Notes: generated by a model not told the origin, from the sequence alone. Shown: positions 34,385-44,583, numbered from the stretch's first letter. The stretch is DNA of 64,000 nt from Campylobacterales bacterium (GCA_016938735.1 JAFGUB010000009.1:1-64000), one strand, 5' to 3'. Program-made: numbers and translations.

Positions 34385-37300
34385 ATGCTAGAACATCATG
34401 ATCTTCTGCGCTCGTTTAAAGACAACTGCGGTTTTGGATTGATCGCCAACATCAAAAACCGCGCGAGCCACGAGAACCTTGAAAATGCCATCACGGCCCT
34501 TGAACGCATGATGCACCGCGGTGCGGTCGCGGCCGATGGCAAGACAGGTGATGGCAGCGGTCTACTGCTCTCGATGCCGCACGAGTTTATGCGCTACGTC
34601 ACTAAAACAGCCGGCGTAGAGTTGCCTGAAATGTACGCAGTAGCGACTGTCTTTACCAAAGATAAGAGCCAACTGCTCACGATCGCTGATATCTGCTTAG
34701 AGAATGATCTCAAGGTGATTTATGAGCGCGTTGTCCCCGTGAATACCAACGCCTTGGGAGAGCAGGCGCTCTCAAGCTTACCGTTGATCGTACAGCTCTT
34801 CATTATCCCCAACTCCATCATGGCGACGCAGCGTTTTGAAGCGCTGCTCTATCTGAGCCGCAAAGAGTCCGAGCACCATTTTATCGAAGATGAGGATTTT
34901 TATATCGCCTCGATGAGCTCCAAGGTGATCTCGTACAAAGGGCTGGTGATGCCCACGCACATCAAAGAGTTTTACAAAGATTTTCAAGATGAGCGTTTTA
35001 AAATCTCTTTTGCCCTCTTTCACCAGCGCTTTTCGACCAATACGCTTCCCAAATGGCGTCTGGCCCAGCCCTTTCGCGCGATTGCGCACAACGGAGAGAT
35101 CAACTCTGTCGAGGCCAACCGCTACAACGTGGATGTGAAGTCTGAGTCGATTAAAAGTGAAGTCTTTACTAATGAAGAGATCGCGCGGATTTTACCGATC
35201 CTTCAGCCCTACGCTTCTGACAGTGCCAGTGCGGACAACTTTTTTGAGTTTCTGATCGCCAACGGCGTCGATTTTTTCAAAGCGGCCCGCGCCGTTATTC
35301 CGGCACCGTGGCAAAACGCACCTTATATGGACCCCGAACTGCGCGCTTTTTACGAGTACCAGTCAACGGTATTTGAGGCATGGGACGGTCCTGCCGCCTT
35401 TTCGCTTACCGATGGGCGCTATATCGGCTGTGTACTCGACCGTAACGGTCTACGCCCATCCAAATACATCATCACCCATGACGACACCCTGCTCATCGCC
35501 AGCGAATACGGTGTAATCGACATCCCCGAAGAGAAGATCAAAGAGCGCGGTCGTCTGCAATCAGGCGAGATGATCGGGCTGGATCTGAAGTTTGGCAAGG
35601 TGCTCAAAAACGAGGAGATCAACCACTACCTCAAATCCTCCAATCCCTACATGAAGTGGCTCAACGAACATATGATCTATTTACAAGAGCATGTGGATAG
35701 TCAATACGCCAAGGGTTGCGATTACAACGGTGCCGATCTGGTACCGATGCAGCGTTTTTTTAATATCACCCATGAAGTGATCGAGCAGGTCATCGAGCCG
35801 ATGGTGCGTGATGGCAAAGAGGCGGTCGGCTCTATGGGAGATGACACGCCGCTGGCGGCGTTTAGCGATAAGCAGCGTATGTTTAGCGACTACTTCAAGC
35901 AAAAATTTGCTCAAGTGACCAATCCGCCGATCGATCCGATCCGCGAAAAGGTGGTGATGAGTCTCAATACGGGCTTTGGAGAGGTGCACAATATTCTTGA
36001 TGAACTGCCCGAACACGCCCACCGCCTCAAGGCGATCTCTCCGATCATTACCAGTGAAAAACTCGACGTGCTCAAATCGTTTGGCGACATCAAATCGCCG
36101 CGTTATCAGTCGCATTACCACAACACCACCTTCTCAACCGCGTACAAAGGCGATCTTAAAGAGGCGCTAGAGGCGTTGGTGAAGCGGGTGTCCGATTCGG
36201 TACGCAACGACCAAACCCGTATCGTCATTCTTGATGACGCGGAGTTGAGCGCTGAGATGCCTGTGATGCCGATGTTGATGGTGGTGGGGCGTCTGAATCA
36301 GGCCCTGCGAGCAGCCAAAATTCGCCATCTCGTTTCAATCGTTACATGTACCTCCGAAGTGATCGATTCGCACAGTGCGGCGACACTACTCGCCTACGGC
36401 ACTAGTGCGGTTTATCCCAAACTGCTCTATGCTACGACATTGGAGTTTGCGCAGCGGCACAAAAACGAGTTTACGTGTCATGAAGCGCTCAAATCGGTTC
36501 ACGCCACGCTTAATGCCGGCTTGCTCAAGATCATGTCCAAGATGGGTATATCGACCATTGCGTCATACCGCAATTCGGGCCTCTTTGACGTACTCGGACT
36601 AAGCCGCGAGATAGTGGAAGAGTGCTTTGGAGACTCGCAGGCACTCGTACCCGGACTTGGATACAAAGAGATAGACGCACGCATCAAAAAAGCGCATAAA
36701 GAAGCCTACGCCAAAAGCGGTTTCAATACCGTTTTTCCGCTCAACATCGGTGGCTTTTACAAGTTTTACCACGGCCAAGAGCACCACGACTTCGGTCCCG
36801 ATGTGATCCATGCCATCCACGCGGTCGCCAAAAACGGCACCAAAGCCGATTATGACCGTTTGCGCAAAGTGGTCAATGGGCGCGGGCTGAAGTTTATCCG
36901 CGACTTTTTCGAGTTTCAATCGGATCGTGCCGCTATCAGCATCGATGAGGTTGAACCTAAAGAGCAGATTTTCAAGCGCTTCGCCTCTGCGGCGATGAGT
37001 TTGGGCTCTATCTCCCCCGAAGCGCACGAAACCCTTGCCGAAGCGATGAATACGATCGGCGCGAAGTCCAATTCGGGTGAGGGTGGCGAAGATTCGGCGC
37101 GCTTTGGGACCATTTTAAATTCTAAGATTAAGCAGGTCGCATCGGGGCGCTTTGGGGTGACTCCGGCCTATCTACGCTCTGCCGAAGAGATTCAGATCAA
37201 GATCGCACAGGGGGCAAAGCCCGGTGAGGGCGGACAGCTTCCGGGGCATAAAGTGACGGCGCTGATCGGTCGCTTGCGCCACACGGTACCCGGTGTAACA

Positions 37301-38821
37301 CTGATTTCTCCGCCGCCGCACCACGATATCTACTCTATTGAGGATCTGGCGCAGCTTATTTTTGATATGAAGCAGGTCAATCCCAAAGCGACGGTTGCTG
37401 TGAAGCTGGTATCGACTTCGGGCGTTGGTACGATTGCCGCAGGCGTGGCCAAAGCGTACGCCGATAAGATCATCATCTCCGGCGGAGACGGCGGTACGGG
37501 TGCCGCGCCGCTCACATCGATTAAATTTGCGGGCAATCCGTGGGAGCTTGGACTCTCCGAAGCGCACAACGCGCTCAAGGCCAACAATCTTCGAGAGCTC
37601 GTACATGTACAGACCGACGGCGGACTCAAAACGGGTCTGGATGTCATTAAAGCCGCGATGCTGGGTGCCGAGAGTTACGCTTTTGGTACGGGCGTGCTCA
37701 CCATCATCGGCTGTAAGATGCTGCGCATTTGTCATCTTAACCGCTGTTCTGTGGGTGTCGCTACCCAAAACCAGATGCTGCGCGATGAGCATTACCGTGG
37801 GAATGTGCAGCAGGTAATCAATTTCTTTAACTTTTTGGCGGAGGATGTGCGCACCATTTTGGCCTCTTTGGGATATCGCTCGCTCGAAGAGATTATCGGT
37901 CGTTCCGATCTGCTCAAAGTGGTGGAGGATCCGTTTGCAAAACAGTTCGACTTTTCAGCCGTGCTGCACCGCGAAGAGGGAGGCAATACATGCAAGCAGC
38001 CTTCCAATCCGCCGTTTGATGATAATGCGTTTGAGGTGTCGGTACTTGAAGAGGCCAAAGCCGCGATCAAATATCCTGAACATCCGATCCGCATCAAGCG
38101 TGCCATTACCAACCTCAACCGCAGTTTCGGTGCCCGCATCAGCGGTGAGATCGCGCAGTACTACGGTGACGCCGGACTCAAAGAGGGCACCATCACGATT
38201 GCGCTGCAGGGAATTGCGGGTCAGGCGCTTGGCGCCTTTTTGATCAATGGAGTAGATATTCGGCTGGACGGATATGCCAACGACTACATCGGTAAAGGGA
38301 TGCACGGCGGTAAAATCGTCATTACGCCGCAGTGTCAGGGTGAGCAGTTTAGCGCGGGCGGCAATACCTGTCTTTACGGTGCGACGGGTGGCAAGCTCTA
38401 CATCAGCGGTTCCGTCGGCGAGCGTTTCGCGGTGCGCAACTCGGGTGCTTTGGCTATTGTCGAGGGTACGGGTGATAATGCCTGTGAGTATATGACCGGC
38501 GGCGTCGTGGTCATTTTGGGCAAAACCGGCGTGAACTTCGGCGCGGGAATGACCGGCGGCGTATCGTTTGTTTATGACGCGGATCACACCTTTATTGAAA
38601 ATGTGAACCGTGAATTGGTTGAAGCGGTGCGCATCGATACCGACGACGGTGACGAAGCACGTCATTTCCTGAAACGGCTGCTCAAAGACTATAGTATTGA
38701 GATCGGTAGCATTTGTGCTAAAAAACTTTTGGATAACTTCCGTGTAGAGATTCGAAATTTCTGGCTGGTGCGTCCGAAGAATCTCAAAAAACTACCGCTT
38801 AACATCGACAAAGGAGACTAA
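34385..38821 (+). CDS. gltB: Glutamate synthase, large subunit
   Basis: 1478 aa, normal length. Class II glutaminase domain with nucleophile C15 in DNCGFGLIA after a short propeptide, the central domain, the FMN/TIM-barrel domain (LIGRLRHTVPGVTLISPPPHHD, SGGDGGTGAAPL), the 3Fe-4S cysteines in GCKMLRICHLNRC, and the C-terminal beta-helix GXGXG domain. It transfers the amide of glutamine to 2-oxoglutarate. It forms an operon with gltD 1 base downstream. Two TACATGTA copies are inside (36342, 37601), neither a perfect 10-mer. Confidence 0.98.
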   Translation: MLEHHDLLRSFKDNCGFGLIANIKNRASHENLENAITALERMMHRGAVAADGKTGDGSGLLLSMPHEFMRYVTKTAGVELPEMYAVATVFTKDKSQLLTIADICLENDLKVIYERVVPVNTNALGEQALSSLPLIVQLFIIPNSIMATQRFEALLYLSRKESEHHFIEDEDFYIASMSSKVISYKGLVMPTHIKEFYKDFQDERFKISFALFHQRFSTNTLPKWRLAQPFRAIAHNGEINSVEANRYNVDVKSESIKSEVFTNEEIARILPILQPYASDSASADNFFEFLIANGVDFFKAARAVIPAPWQNAPYMDPELRAFYEYQSTVFEAWDGPAAFSLTDGRYIGCVLDRNGLRPSKYIITHDDTLLIASEYGVIDIPEEKIKERGRLQSGEMIGLDLKFGKVLKNEEINHYLKSSNPYMKWLNEHMIYLQEHVDSQYAKGCDYNGADLVPMQRFFNITHEVIEQVIEPMVRDGKEAVGSMGDDTPLAAFSDKQRMFSDYFKQKFAQVTNPPIDPIREKVVMSLNTGFGEVHNILDELPEHAHRLKAISPIITSEKLDVLKSFGDIKSPRYQSHYHNTTFSTAYKGDLKEALEALVKRVSDSVRNDQTRIVILDDAELSAEMPVMPMLMVVGRLNQALRAAKIRHLVSIVTCTSEVIDSHSAATLLAYGTSAVYPKLLYATTLEFAQRHKNEFTCHEALKSVHATLNAGLLKIMSKMGISTIASYRNSGLFDVLGLSREIVEECFGDSQALVPGLGYKEIDARIKKAHKEAYAKSGFNTVFPLNIGGFYKFYHGQEHHDFGPDVIHAIHAVAKNGTKADYDRLRKVVNGRGLKFIRDFFEFQSDRAAISIDEVEPKEQIFKRFASAAMSLGSISPEAHETLAEAMNTIGAKSNSGEGGEDSARFGTILNSKIKQVASGRFGVTPAYLRSAEEIQIKIAQGAKPGEGGQLPGHKVTALIGRLRHTVPGVTLISPPPHHDIYSIEDLAQLIFDMKQVNPKATVAVKLVSTSGVGTIAAGVAKAYADKIIISGGDGGTGAAPLTSIKFAGNPWELGLSEAHNALKANNLRELVHVQTDGGLKTGLDVIKAAMLGAESYAFGTGVLTIIGCKMLRICHLNRCSVGVATQNQMLRDEHYRGNVQQVINFFNFLAEDVRTILASLGYRSLEEIIGRSDLLKVVEDPFAKQFDFSAVLHREEGGNTCKQPSNPPFDDNAFEVSVLEEAKAAIKYPEHPIRIKRAITNLNRSFGARISGEIAQYYGDAGLKEGTITIALQGIAGQALGAFLINGVDIRLDGYANDYIGKGMHGGKIVITPQCQGEQFSAGGNTCLYGATGGKLYISGSVGERFAVRNSGALAIVEGTGDNACEYMTGGVVVILGKTGVNFGAGMTGGVSFVYDADHTFIENVNRELVEAVRIDTDDGDEARHFLKRLLKDYSIEIGSICAKKLLDNFRVEIRNFWLVRPKNLKKLPLNIDKGD

Positions 38822-38822
38822 G

Positions 38823-40202
38823 ATGCGCGAATTTATAACTACAGGACGTCTCGACCCCTCCAAACGTCTGGTGGTGGAGCGTACGAAAGATTTCAAAGAG
38901 ATCTATGAGTTTTTTGACTCCTCCGAAGCGTCGCAGCAGAGCGAGCGCTGTATACAGTGCGGCGACCCTTTTTGTCTCAATAAATGCCCTTTGCACAACT
39001 ATATTCCTCAGTGGCTCAAATCGGTTGCCGAAAAGGATCTGGAGTTTGCATTTCGCCTCTCCAATGAGCCTTCTCCCTTTCCTGAAGTGATGGGGCGCGT
39101 CTGTCCGCATGATCGGCTGTGTGAGGGTGACTGTACGCTCAATGACGGACACGGTGCCATCACCATCGGCGCTATCGAGACCTTTATCAACGAAGAGGGC
39201 TTTAGACAAGGTTTGAAGCCCTATTTTCCGGGTATCACCTCCAATAAGCGCGTGGCGATTATCGGTTCAGGGCCTGCGGGGCTCTCTGCCGCAACCTATC
39301 TGCTGCGCTCGGGTGTCGGCGTGAGTATGTATGAGCGCTCTGATCGCGCCGGCGGCTTGCTCACCTACGGTATTCCGGGTTTCAAGCTTGATAAAAAAGT
39401 GGTGGCGCGTCGTGTCGATCTGCTGATTGAAGCGGGTATGAAGCTACATGTAAGCACCGAAGTGGGCAAGGACATCACCTTTGAAGAGATTGCGGGTAGT
39501 CATGATGCGATCTTTGTCGGTATCGGCGCGACCAAATCGAAGCGTGCTGGCATCAACGGAGAAAATGCACCCAACGTTTTTGCGGCGATACAGTATCTTA
39601 CGGCCATTCAGCGCAAAATTTTCAAAGAGAGCTATGACAAGGTCTTTGATTTTAAAGATTTGAGTGTCGTGGTGATCGGCGGCGGGGATACCGCTATGGA
39701 CTGCGTCCGTACCGCCAAGCGTGAAGGGGCGCGCAGCGTAGCGTGTCTCTATCGACGCGACGCGTACAACATGCCCGGAAGCCAAAAAGAGTACAAAAAT
39801 GCGATGGAAGAGGGGGTTGAGTTTACCTTTCACGCTGCTCCCAAAGAGATTGTCCTCGGCGAAAACGGCAGAGCGGTGGCGATCACGATGATCAAGACCG
39901 TTTTGGGTGCCAAAGACGAAAGCGGACGTCAGCGCATGGAAGAGGTGCGCGGCAGCGAGTTTCAGGTGAAGGCGGATGTCATCATCATGGCGCTCGGATT
40001 CGATCCTGCAGTGCCTTCGTTTTATGCTGAAAACGGTATAGAAACCAACAATTGGGGCGGCGTCGTGATCGATCACAATTTTCAAACCACTACTCCGGGC
40101 ATCTTTGCCGGGGGTGACTGTAGACGCGGTGCCGATCTGGTCGTTACCGCCGTTTATGACGGCAGAGAGGCAGCGCGCGCTATTGCCGCTTCGCTAAAAT
40201 AG
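38823..40202 (+). CDS. gltD: Glutamate synthase, small subunit
   Basis: 459 aa. The N-terminal cysteine-rich part coordinates 4Fe-4S clusters (CIQCGDPFCLNKCP and CPHDRLCEGDC). Two Rossmann folds bind FAD (IIGSGPAGLSAATYL) and NADPH (VVIGGGDTAMDCVR). It supplies electrons from NADPH to GltB. The ATG follows an AAGGAG site at the gltB end. One CTACATGTAA copy at 39444. Confidence 0.98.
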   Translation: MREFITTGRLDPSKRLVVERTKDFKEIYEFFDSSEASQQSERCIQCGDPFCLNKCPLHNYIPQWLKSVAEKDLEFAFRLSNEPSPFPEVMGRVCPHDRLCEGDCTLNDGHGAITIGAIETFINEEGFRQGLKPYFPGITSNKRVAIIGSGPAGLSAATYLLRSGVGVSMYERSDRAGGLLTYGIPGFKLDKKVVARRVDLLIEAGMKLHVSTEVGKDITFEEIAGSHDAIFVGIGATKSKRAGINGENAPNVFAAIQYLTAIQRKIFKESYDKVFDFKDLSVVVIGGGDTAMDCVRTAKREGARSVACLYRRDAYNMPGSQKEYKNAMEEGVEFTFHAAPKEIVLGENGRAVAITMIKTVLGAKDESGRQRMEEVRGSEFQVKADVIIMALGFDPAVPSFYAENGIETNNWGGVVIDHNFQTTTPGIFAGGDCRRGADLVVTAVYDGREAARAIAASLK

Positions 40203-40209
40203 TCTCTTC

Positions 40210-40222
40210 GGCGCGCAGCGCC
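40210..40222 (+). terminator. Possible weak terminator hairpin after gltD
   Basis: GGCGC-GCA-GCGCC is a perfect 5-bp stem 7 bases after the gltD stop. There is no U-run directly behind it, so Rho-independent termination would be weak; it might instead be a pause or mRNA-stability element. Confidence 0.3.
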
Positions 40223-40238
40223 GTTGCGCTTTCCCGCG

Positions 40239-40248
40239 TTACATGTAG
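40239..40248. repeat. TACATGTA palindrome copy (TTACATGTAG)
   Basis: Intergenic copy with one outer mismatch, between gltD and accD, about 35 bases upstream of a candidate accD -10 box (TACAAT, 40283-40288). Confidence 0.75.
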
Positions 40249-40282
40249 GCCCCCATTCAATAAAGTAGAGGCGCTTTTTAGG

Positions 40283-40288
40283 TACAAT
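40283..40288 (+). promoter_or_regulatory. Candidate -10 box for accD
   Basis: TACAAT 63 bases before the accD GTG, followed by a leader with AAGGAT as ribosome site. No clear -35 box. Confidence 0.35.
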
Positions 40289-40351
40289 GCGCCATCTTAA
40301 ACTATCCGCTAACACTTTTTTGACATTTTCGACACTACAAGGATCTTTACC

Positions 40352-41197
40352 GTGAGTCTTTTCGGTCTATTTAGCAGCTCCATCACGAAGCGCCAACCCA
40401 GCAAGGAAGAGGCACCGTCTCATTGGATCAAATGCACCTCCTGTCAGGCTTTGATGTACTACAAAGAGATCGAAGCGCAAAATTATGTCTGCCCAAAATG
40501 CGGTTTTCATCTACGTATCGCTGTAGCGGAGCGCATCGCATTGCTTGCTGATCAGGGGACATTTGAGGAGCACGATGTCCATTTGCGTCCGGTCGATCCT
40601 CTGAAATTTGTCGATAAAAAGAGTTACGTCAAGCGTGTCGAGGAGAGCCATAAGAAGACGGGTAACTACTCTTCGGCCATCAGCGGTTCGTGCCGTATCG
40701 GCGGCGTTGCGGCGCAGTTGGTCATTTTCGATTTTAACTTCATGGGCGGCTCTTTGGGTTCTGTAGAGGGTGAAAAGATCGTGCGCGCCGTCAATCGGGC
40801 CATCGAGCGGCGCGAAGGATTGGTCATTTTGAGCGCCAGCGGCGGAGCGCGGATGCAAGAGAGCACCTTTTCGCTGATGCAGATGAGCAAAACTTCCGCA
40901 GCACTGGCCAAACTCGCCGATGCGAAATTACCCTATATTTCGATTTTGACCGATCCGACCATGGGCGGCGTGAGTGCCTCCTTTGCGATGCTAGGTGACA
41001 TCATCATTGCCGAGCCGGGGGCGCTGATCGGTTTTGCGGGGCAGCGTGTCATCAAGCAGACGATCGGCTCCGATCTGCCCGAAGGATTTCAACGGGCTGA
41101 GTTTTTGCTCGAAAAGGGTTCGATCGACATGGTCGTCAACCGCAATGAGATGAAAACGACGATCAGCGATCTGCTTAAGCTGCTTTTGGGTCATTGA
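40352..41197 (+). CDS. accD: Acetyl-CoA carboxylase carboxyltransferase, beta subunit
   Basis: 281 aa, GTG start with AAGGA upstream. The N-terminal zinc ribbon has C28, C31, C47 and C50. The crotonase-fold carboxyltransferase core includes LSASGGARMQES and LTDPTMGGVSASFA with the oxyanion glycines, and ends DLLKLLL. With AccA it carboxylates acetyl-CoA to malonyl-CoA, the first step in fatty acid synthesis. Its stop overlaps the following ATG (TGATG). Confidence 0.97.
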   Translation: MSLFGLFSSSITKRQPSKEEAPSHWIKCTSCQALMYYKEIEAQNYVCPKCGFHLRIAVAERIALLADQGTFEEHDVHLRPVDPLKFVDKKSYVKRVEESHKKTGNYSSAISGSCRIGGVAAQLVIFDFNFMGGSLGSVEGEKIVRAVNRAIERREGLVILSASGGARMQESTFSLMQMSKTSAALAKLADAKLPYISILTDPTMGGVSASFAMLGDIIIAEPGALIGFAGQRVIKQTIGSDLPEGFQRAEFLLEKGSIDMVVNRNEMKTTISDLLKLLLGH

Positions 41198-41760
41198 TGC
41201 AGCTTTATGCGCTGTGCGATCAGACGCTGCTTGATGAACGGGGAGTCGAGTTGGAGGAGTTCGTGCATATAGCGGTCTCCAAGGGTGCGACGATGTTGCA
41301 ATACCGCCATAAGAGTGCTGATATTGCCGAGATCAAGTCACGACTTATTACTTTACGTGCTTTATATGACGGATATTTGATCGTCAATGACCACTATGAG
41401 CTGGTCTCTTATTGCGATGGTGTGCATATCGGTCAGGAGGATCTGCGTGAGATCGATGCTGACCCGAAGCGTGCCGTTACGGTGATGCGTTCCATCATCG
41501 GTTCAGACAAGATTTTGGGCTTGTCCACCCATTCTGCTGAGGAGATCGAGATTTCCAACACACTTGATGTCAATTATATCGGTCTGGGTGCTTACCGCGA
41601 TACTGCGACAAAGCAGGTAGGAGTCGTTTTGGGTGATCGGCTGGATGTGCTGGCGAAGCGTTCGCTCCATCCGGTGGCGGCCATCGGCGGGGTGCGTTTG
41701 GATGATCGCTTTGAACATGTTCGTTATTTGGTGATCGCCAGAGGTCTGCTTGAAGATTAA
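41197..41760 (+). CDS. thiE: Thiamine phosphate synthase (ThiE family)
   Basis: 187 aa from the ATG that overlaps the accD stop; a TTG one codon earlier is also possible. It keeps more ThiE features than the copy at 2214: [20 protein letters not shown] (INDR region), [14 protein letters not shown], and the phosphate loop region [11 protein letters not shown], although the canonical GPIF is GLGAY. ThiE joins the thiazole and pyrimidine moieties to give thiamine phosphate. It overlaps rlmH by 11 bases. Confidence 0.86.
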   Translation: MQLYALCDQTLLDERGVELEEFVHIAVSKGATMLQYRHKSADIAEIKSRLITLRALYDGYLIVNDHYELVSYCDGVHIGQEDLREIDADPKRAVTVMRSIIGSDKILGLSTHSAEEIEISNTLDVNYIGLGAYRDTATKQVGVVLGDRLDVLAKRSLHPVAAIGGVRLDDRFEHVRYLVIARGLLED

Positions 41761-42208
41761 TCTCATCACGATCGCCAAAAAAGAGCGTACGATTTACGAT
41801 CCCCTCTATCAAGAGCTGATTAAGATGATTTCGCGCTTTGCGCAGATCGAGGAGATTGAGCTATTTCCCAAAGAGGTACTCAAGGCGCATACCCAAAGCG
41901 CTGCTATCGCTCAGGCATCCTACACGACGGTGTTCACGCCGTACTTAAGTAAAGGTTATAGCGTAGCACTTCATCCGGCAGGAAAAAACATCGACAGCAT
42001 AGAGTTTAGTAAGCTATTAAGTGATAAAATGTCACTCAATTTTTTCGTGGGGGGCGCGTACGGATTCGAGGACTATTTCGTGGCATCGTGTCAACAGGCG
42101 CTCTCGTTAAGCGCTTTGACGATGAGCCATAAAATTGCCAAAGCGGTGCTGCTCGAGCAGATCTATCGCGGTTTTTCGATTCTAGACGGACACCCCTATC
42201 ACAAATGA
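41750..42208 (+). CDS. rlmH: 23S rRNA pseudouridine-1915 N3-methyltransferase
   Basis: 152 aa SPOUT enzyme. Start is TTG inside the thiE end. It has the SAM-binding knot with [11 protein letters not shown] and the invariant C-terminal HPYHK that contacts the ribosome decoding region. RlmH methylates pseudouridine 1915 in helix 69 of mature 70S ribosomes. Confidence 0.93.
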   Translation: MKINLITIAKKERTIYDPLYQELIKMISRFAQIEEIELFPKEVLKAHTQSAAIAQASYTTVFTPYLSKGYSVALHPAGKNIDSIEFSKLLSDKMSLNFFVGGAYGFEDYFVASCQQALSLSALTMSHKIAKAVLLEQIYRGFSILDGHPYHK

Positions 42209-42218
42209 AGGAGATGGC

Positions 42219-42572
42219 TTGAGAGAGCACGAACTGAAGTACTTCAAAGATATTTTGTTGGCCCGTAAAGAGCAGATTGTAAAGAATATCACGGGCGTTA
42301 CCGAAGAGATGATGCAGCTGCAATCGCTTGAGCTTAACGACGAAGGCGATTACGCTTCGGTCAGCAATAACAACATGGTCGAGAGTGCTATCGGTACGCA
42401 GCAGCGCATGGAGCTAACGGAGATCGAAGCGGCGCTGGGTAAGCTCAAGCATGGACAGTACGGGATTTGCGAAATGTGCGAAGAGGAGATCGGCGTGCAA
42501 CGGCTTAAAGTGAAGCCGCATGCCAAGTACTGCATCGACTGTCGAGAGATCGTCGAAAAAAACAACAGTTAA
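42219..42572 (+). CDS. dksA: DksA/TraR-family transcription factor
   Basis: 117 aa, shorter than E. coli DksA (151 aa). The coiled-coil tip region is present (ELNDEGDYASVSNNN) and the C-terminal zinc finger has four cysteines, CEMCEEEIG and YCIDC. Start is TTG with AAGGAG at 42208-42213. DksA modulates RNA polymerase with ppGpp in starvation. Confidence 0.92.
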   Translation: MREHELKYFKDILLARKEQIVKNITGVTEEMMQLQSLELNDEGDYASVSNNNMVESAIGTQQRMELTEIEAALGKLKHGQYGICEMCEEEIGVQRLKVKPHAKYCIDCREIVEKNNS

Positions 42573-42582
42573 GGAGAAGATG

Positions 42583-43611
42583 ATGCATATCAAACGCTAC
42601 GCGGTGGCCGCCCTTGTTTTGATTTTACTGGTGGGGTGGTATGTGTATGCCTTTGTGTCTCAAGCATCTATCTCGCTCGACTTTTTCGGGATTACCTTCC
42701 CGATGATGCCTGTTGCTCTCTGGGTCACGGTGCCGCTGCTGCTGCTCTTTGCGGCCACTTTGCTGCATCTAAGTTATTACGGTGTCGTGGGTTCGCTCGT
42801 CACTAGACGTAGTGTTAAAGATCATCAGAAGCTTTTGCAGGCACTGCGCGAGAGACTGCTGGGAAAAAAGAGCACCCATGTAGTCTACAAAACTGAGCCC
42901 TATGCCGTTTTGGGCCATCTGATCGAGGGGTGCACCATCACGCCTATGCAGACACTAGAGGGGAGTGAAGATCCTGAAATTAACGCCGCTCTGGCGCTGA
43001 TTAGGGATATTGAAGCGGGTAAAAGTGTCGATATCAAAAAGTTCTACCTTGAAAACGATAACCCTCTGGTGCTCAAAAACCACTGCAACCGTTATCAGCG
43101 CGGTGAGGTGACGCCTGAAGATATTTTGGCTAAGCCTGAGCGTTTCCATAAAGATTTGGCGGTATCGGCGTATCGAGATTTTGTCAAAACGGCTCCGTTG
43201 GTCGGAATCGTGAAATACAAAAAATACATGTCTCGAGAGGCGATCGAGCAGATTCTGAGACGTATCAATGCCGATACGCACATTCTCTCTATCGACAATG
43301 AGACGCTCATTGATCTGATTCATCAGATCGATGTGAGTGAAGACGACTACATCTGCGGCTCGATCATTCTAGCGCAGCGTATGTTGCCGCAGCAGCGTAT
43401 GAAGCTCTTTGAACAGCTCAGTGAACGCCGTGAAGAGGCGATGGCTGCATACATCTACACGCTTTATGATCTTGAAGTGGTAGAAGAGGCCAATAACCTG
43501 CTTGACGGTGCCCGTGACGATGAGTTTTTGCCCTTTCGTGCCTACCGCGCGCTCAAAGAGGCCAACAAAAATTACAGCATCAATCTCTTTACCCCAAAAG
43601 TCTGCAGATAA
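42583..43611 (+). CDS. Membrane protein with LapA-like N terminus, unknown function
   Basis: 342 aa. The start could be ATG 42580 or 42583; the AAGGAG at 42571 gives better spacing to 42583. Two membrane helices (about 7-26 and 42-62) flank a short periplasmic loop, an arrangement like the LapA/DUF1049 fold. A long soluble region with no recognised domain follows, with predicted helices and TPR-like character toward the end. Probably in the dksA operon. Similar unnamed proteins are expected in Campylobacterota, but this is recollection, not a search. Confidence 0.7.
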   Translation: MHIKRYAVAALVLILLVGWYVYAFVSQASISLDFFGITFPMMPVALWVTVPLLLLFAATLLHLSYYGVVGSLVTRRSVKDHQKLLQALRERLLGKKSTHVVYKTEPYAVLGHLIEGCTITPMQTLEGSEDPEINAALALIRDIEAGKSVDIKKFYLENDNPLVLKNHCNRYQRGEVTPEDILAKPERFHKDLAVSAYRDFVKTAPLVGIVKYKKYMSREAIEQILRRINADTHILSIDNETLIDLIHQIDVSEDDYICGSIILAQRMLPQQRMKLFEQLSERREEAMAAYIYTLYDLEVVEEANNLLDGARDDEFLPFRAYRALKEANKNYSINLFTPKVCR

Positions 43612-43620
43612 CCTGCAGCC

Positions 43621-43630
43621 TTACATGTAA
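43621..43630. repeat. TTACATGTAA copy directly before dus start
   Basis: Perfect copy occupying the position where a Shine-Dalgarno sequence should be: only two bases separate it from the ATG at 43633, and no other ribosome site is visible. Confidence 0.92.
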
Positions 43631-43632
43631 CC

Positions 43633-44583
43633 ATGACCGATAAACTCTCCTTTGACCGTCTCCTGTATGTTTTAGCGCCGCTGGCCGGCTATACCGATCT
43701 ACCCTTTCGCAGTGTGGTTAAAAAATTCGGTGCCGATTTGACCGTAAGCGAAATGATCAGTTCAAATGCGCTGGCGTACGGCTCATCCAAGAGCTTCAAG
43801 ATGCTTGAAAAAAGCACCAACGAAGATCCCTATTCGGTGCAGATCGCCGGTGCGGATCCTGAAGTGGTGGCCAAAGCGGTCTCCTTGCTTAACCCTATAG
43901 AAGGGATCGACATCATCGATTTCAACTGCGGCTGTCCGGTGCCCAAGATCGTCTCACACGGATCGGGAAGCTCGCTGCTGCGCGATTTGAAGCTGATGGG
44001 AAGTTTAATCCGTACGATCAAAGAGACGTCACAAAAATCGACTACATCGGTGAAGGTGCGGCTGGGGTTTGATGAGAAAAACCATATTGAGATCGCCAAG
44101 GTGGTAGAGGAGAGCGGGGCGGATTATATTGCCGTGCATGGCCGCACCCGCGCCGGAAAGTTCAAGTCCGAGGTGGATTACGACGCGATTGCGCAGATGA
44201 AAGAGGCCGTTTCGATTCCGGTGATCGCCAATGGCGACATTGACTCTTTTGAGAAGGCGCAGTGGGTGCTGCGTCATACCAAAGCCGACGGCGTGATGAT
44301 CGGGCGGGGGGCGGTGGGTGCACCGTGGATCTTTCATCAGCTCAAAACCGGTGAAGCGCAGATCGATCTGACGATCAAACATGCCATCATCATGGAGCAC
44401 TTTGACCGCATGATCGAGTTTTACGGCGCGTACGGGGTGCCGATGTTTCGCAAACATACCCATACCTACTCCAAAGGCTACGCCGGGGCTTCTGTGATGC
44501 GCGACGCCGTAAACCGCATCGAAGATGTCGCCACCTATCGTAAGGTGATCGACGAATTTTTTGCCACCTCTACAATGGTTTAG
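43633..44583 (+). CDS. dusB: tRNA-dihydrouridine synthase
   Basis: 316 aa FMN enzyme with the TIM-barrel Dus signature: LAPLAGYTDLPFR, DFNCGCPVPKIV with the catalytic Cys, VKVRLGFDE, VHGRTRAGKF and MIGRGAVGAPWIF. It reduces uridines in the D-loop of tRNA. The B class is the most likely because of the overall sequence pattern, but subclass is not certain. There is no usual ribosome site; the palindrome takes its place. Confidence 0.93.
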   Translation: MTDKLSFDRLLYVLAPLAGYTDLPFRSVVKKFGADLTVSEMISSNALAYGSSKSFKMLEKSTNEDPYSVQIAGADPEVVAKAVSLLNPIEGIDIIDFNCGCPVPKIVSHGSGSSLLRDLKLMGSLIRTIKETSQKSTTSVKVRLGFDEKNHIEIAKVVEESGADYIAVHGRTRAGKFKSEVDYDAIAQMKEAVSIPVIANGDIDSFEKAQWVLRHTKADGVMIGRGAVGAPWIFHQLKTGEAQIDLTIKHAIIMEHFDRMIEFYGAYGVPMFRKHTHTYSKGYAGASVMRDAVNRIEDVATYRKVIDEFFATSTMV

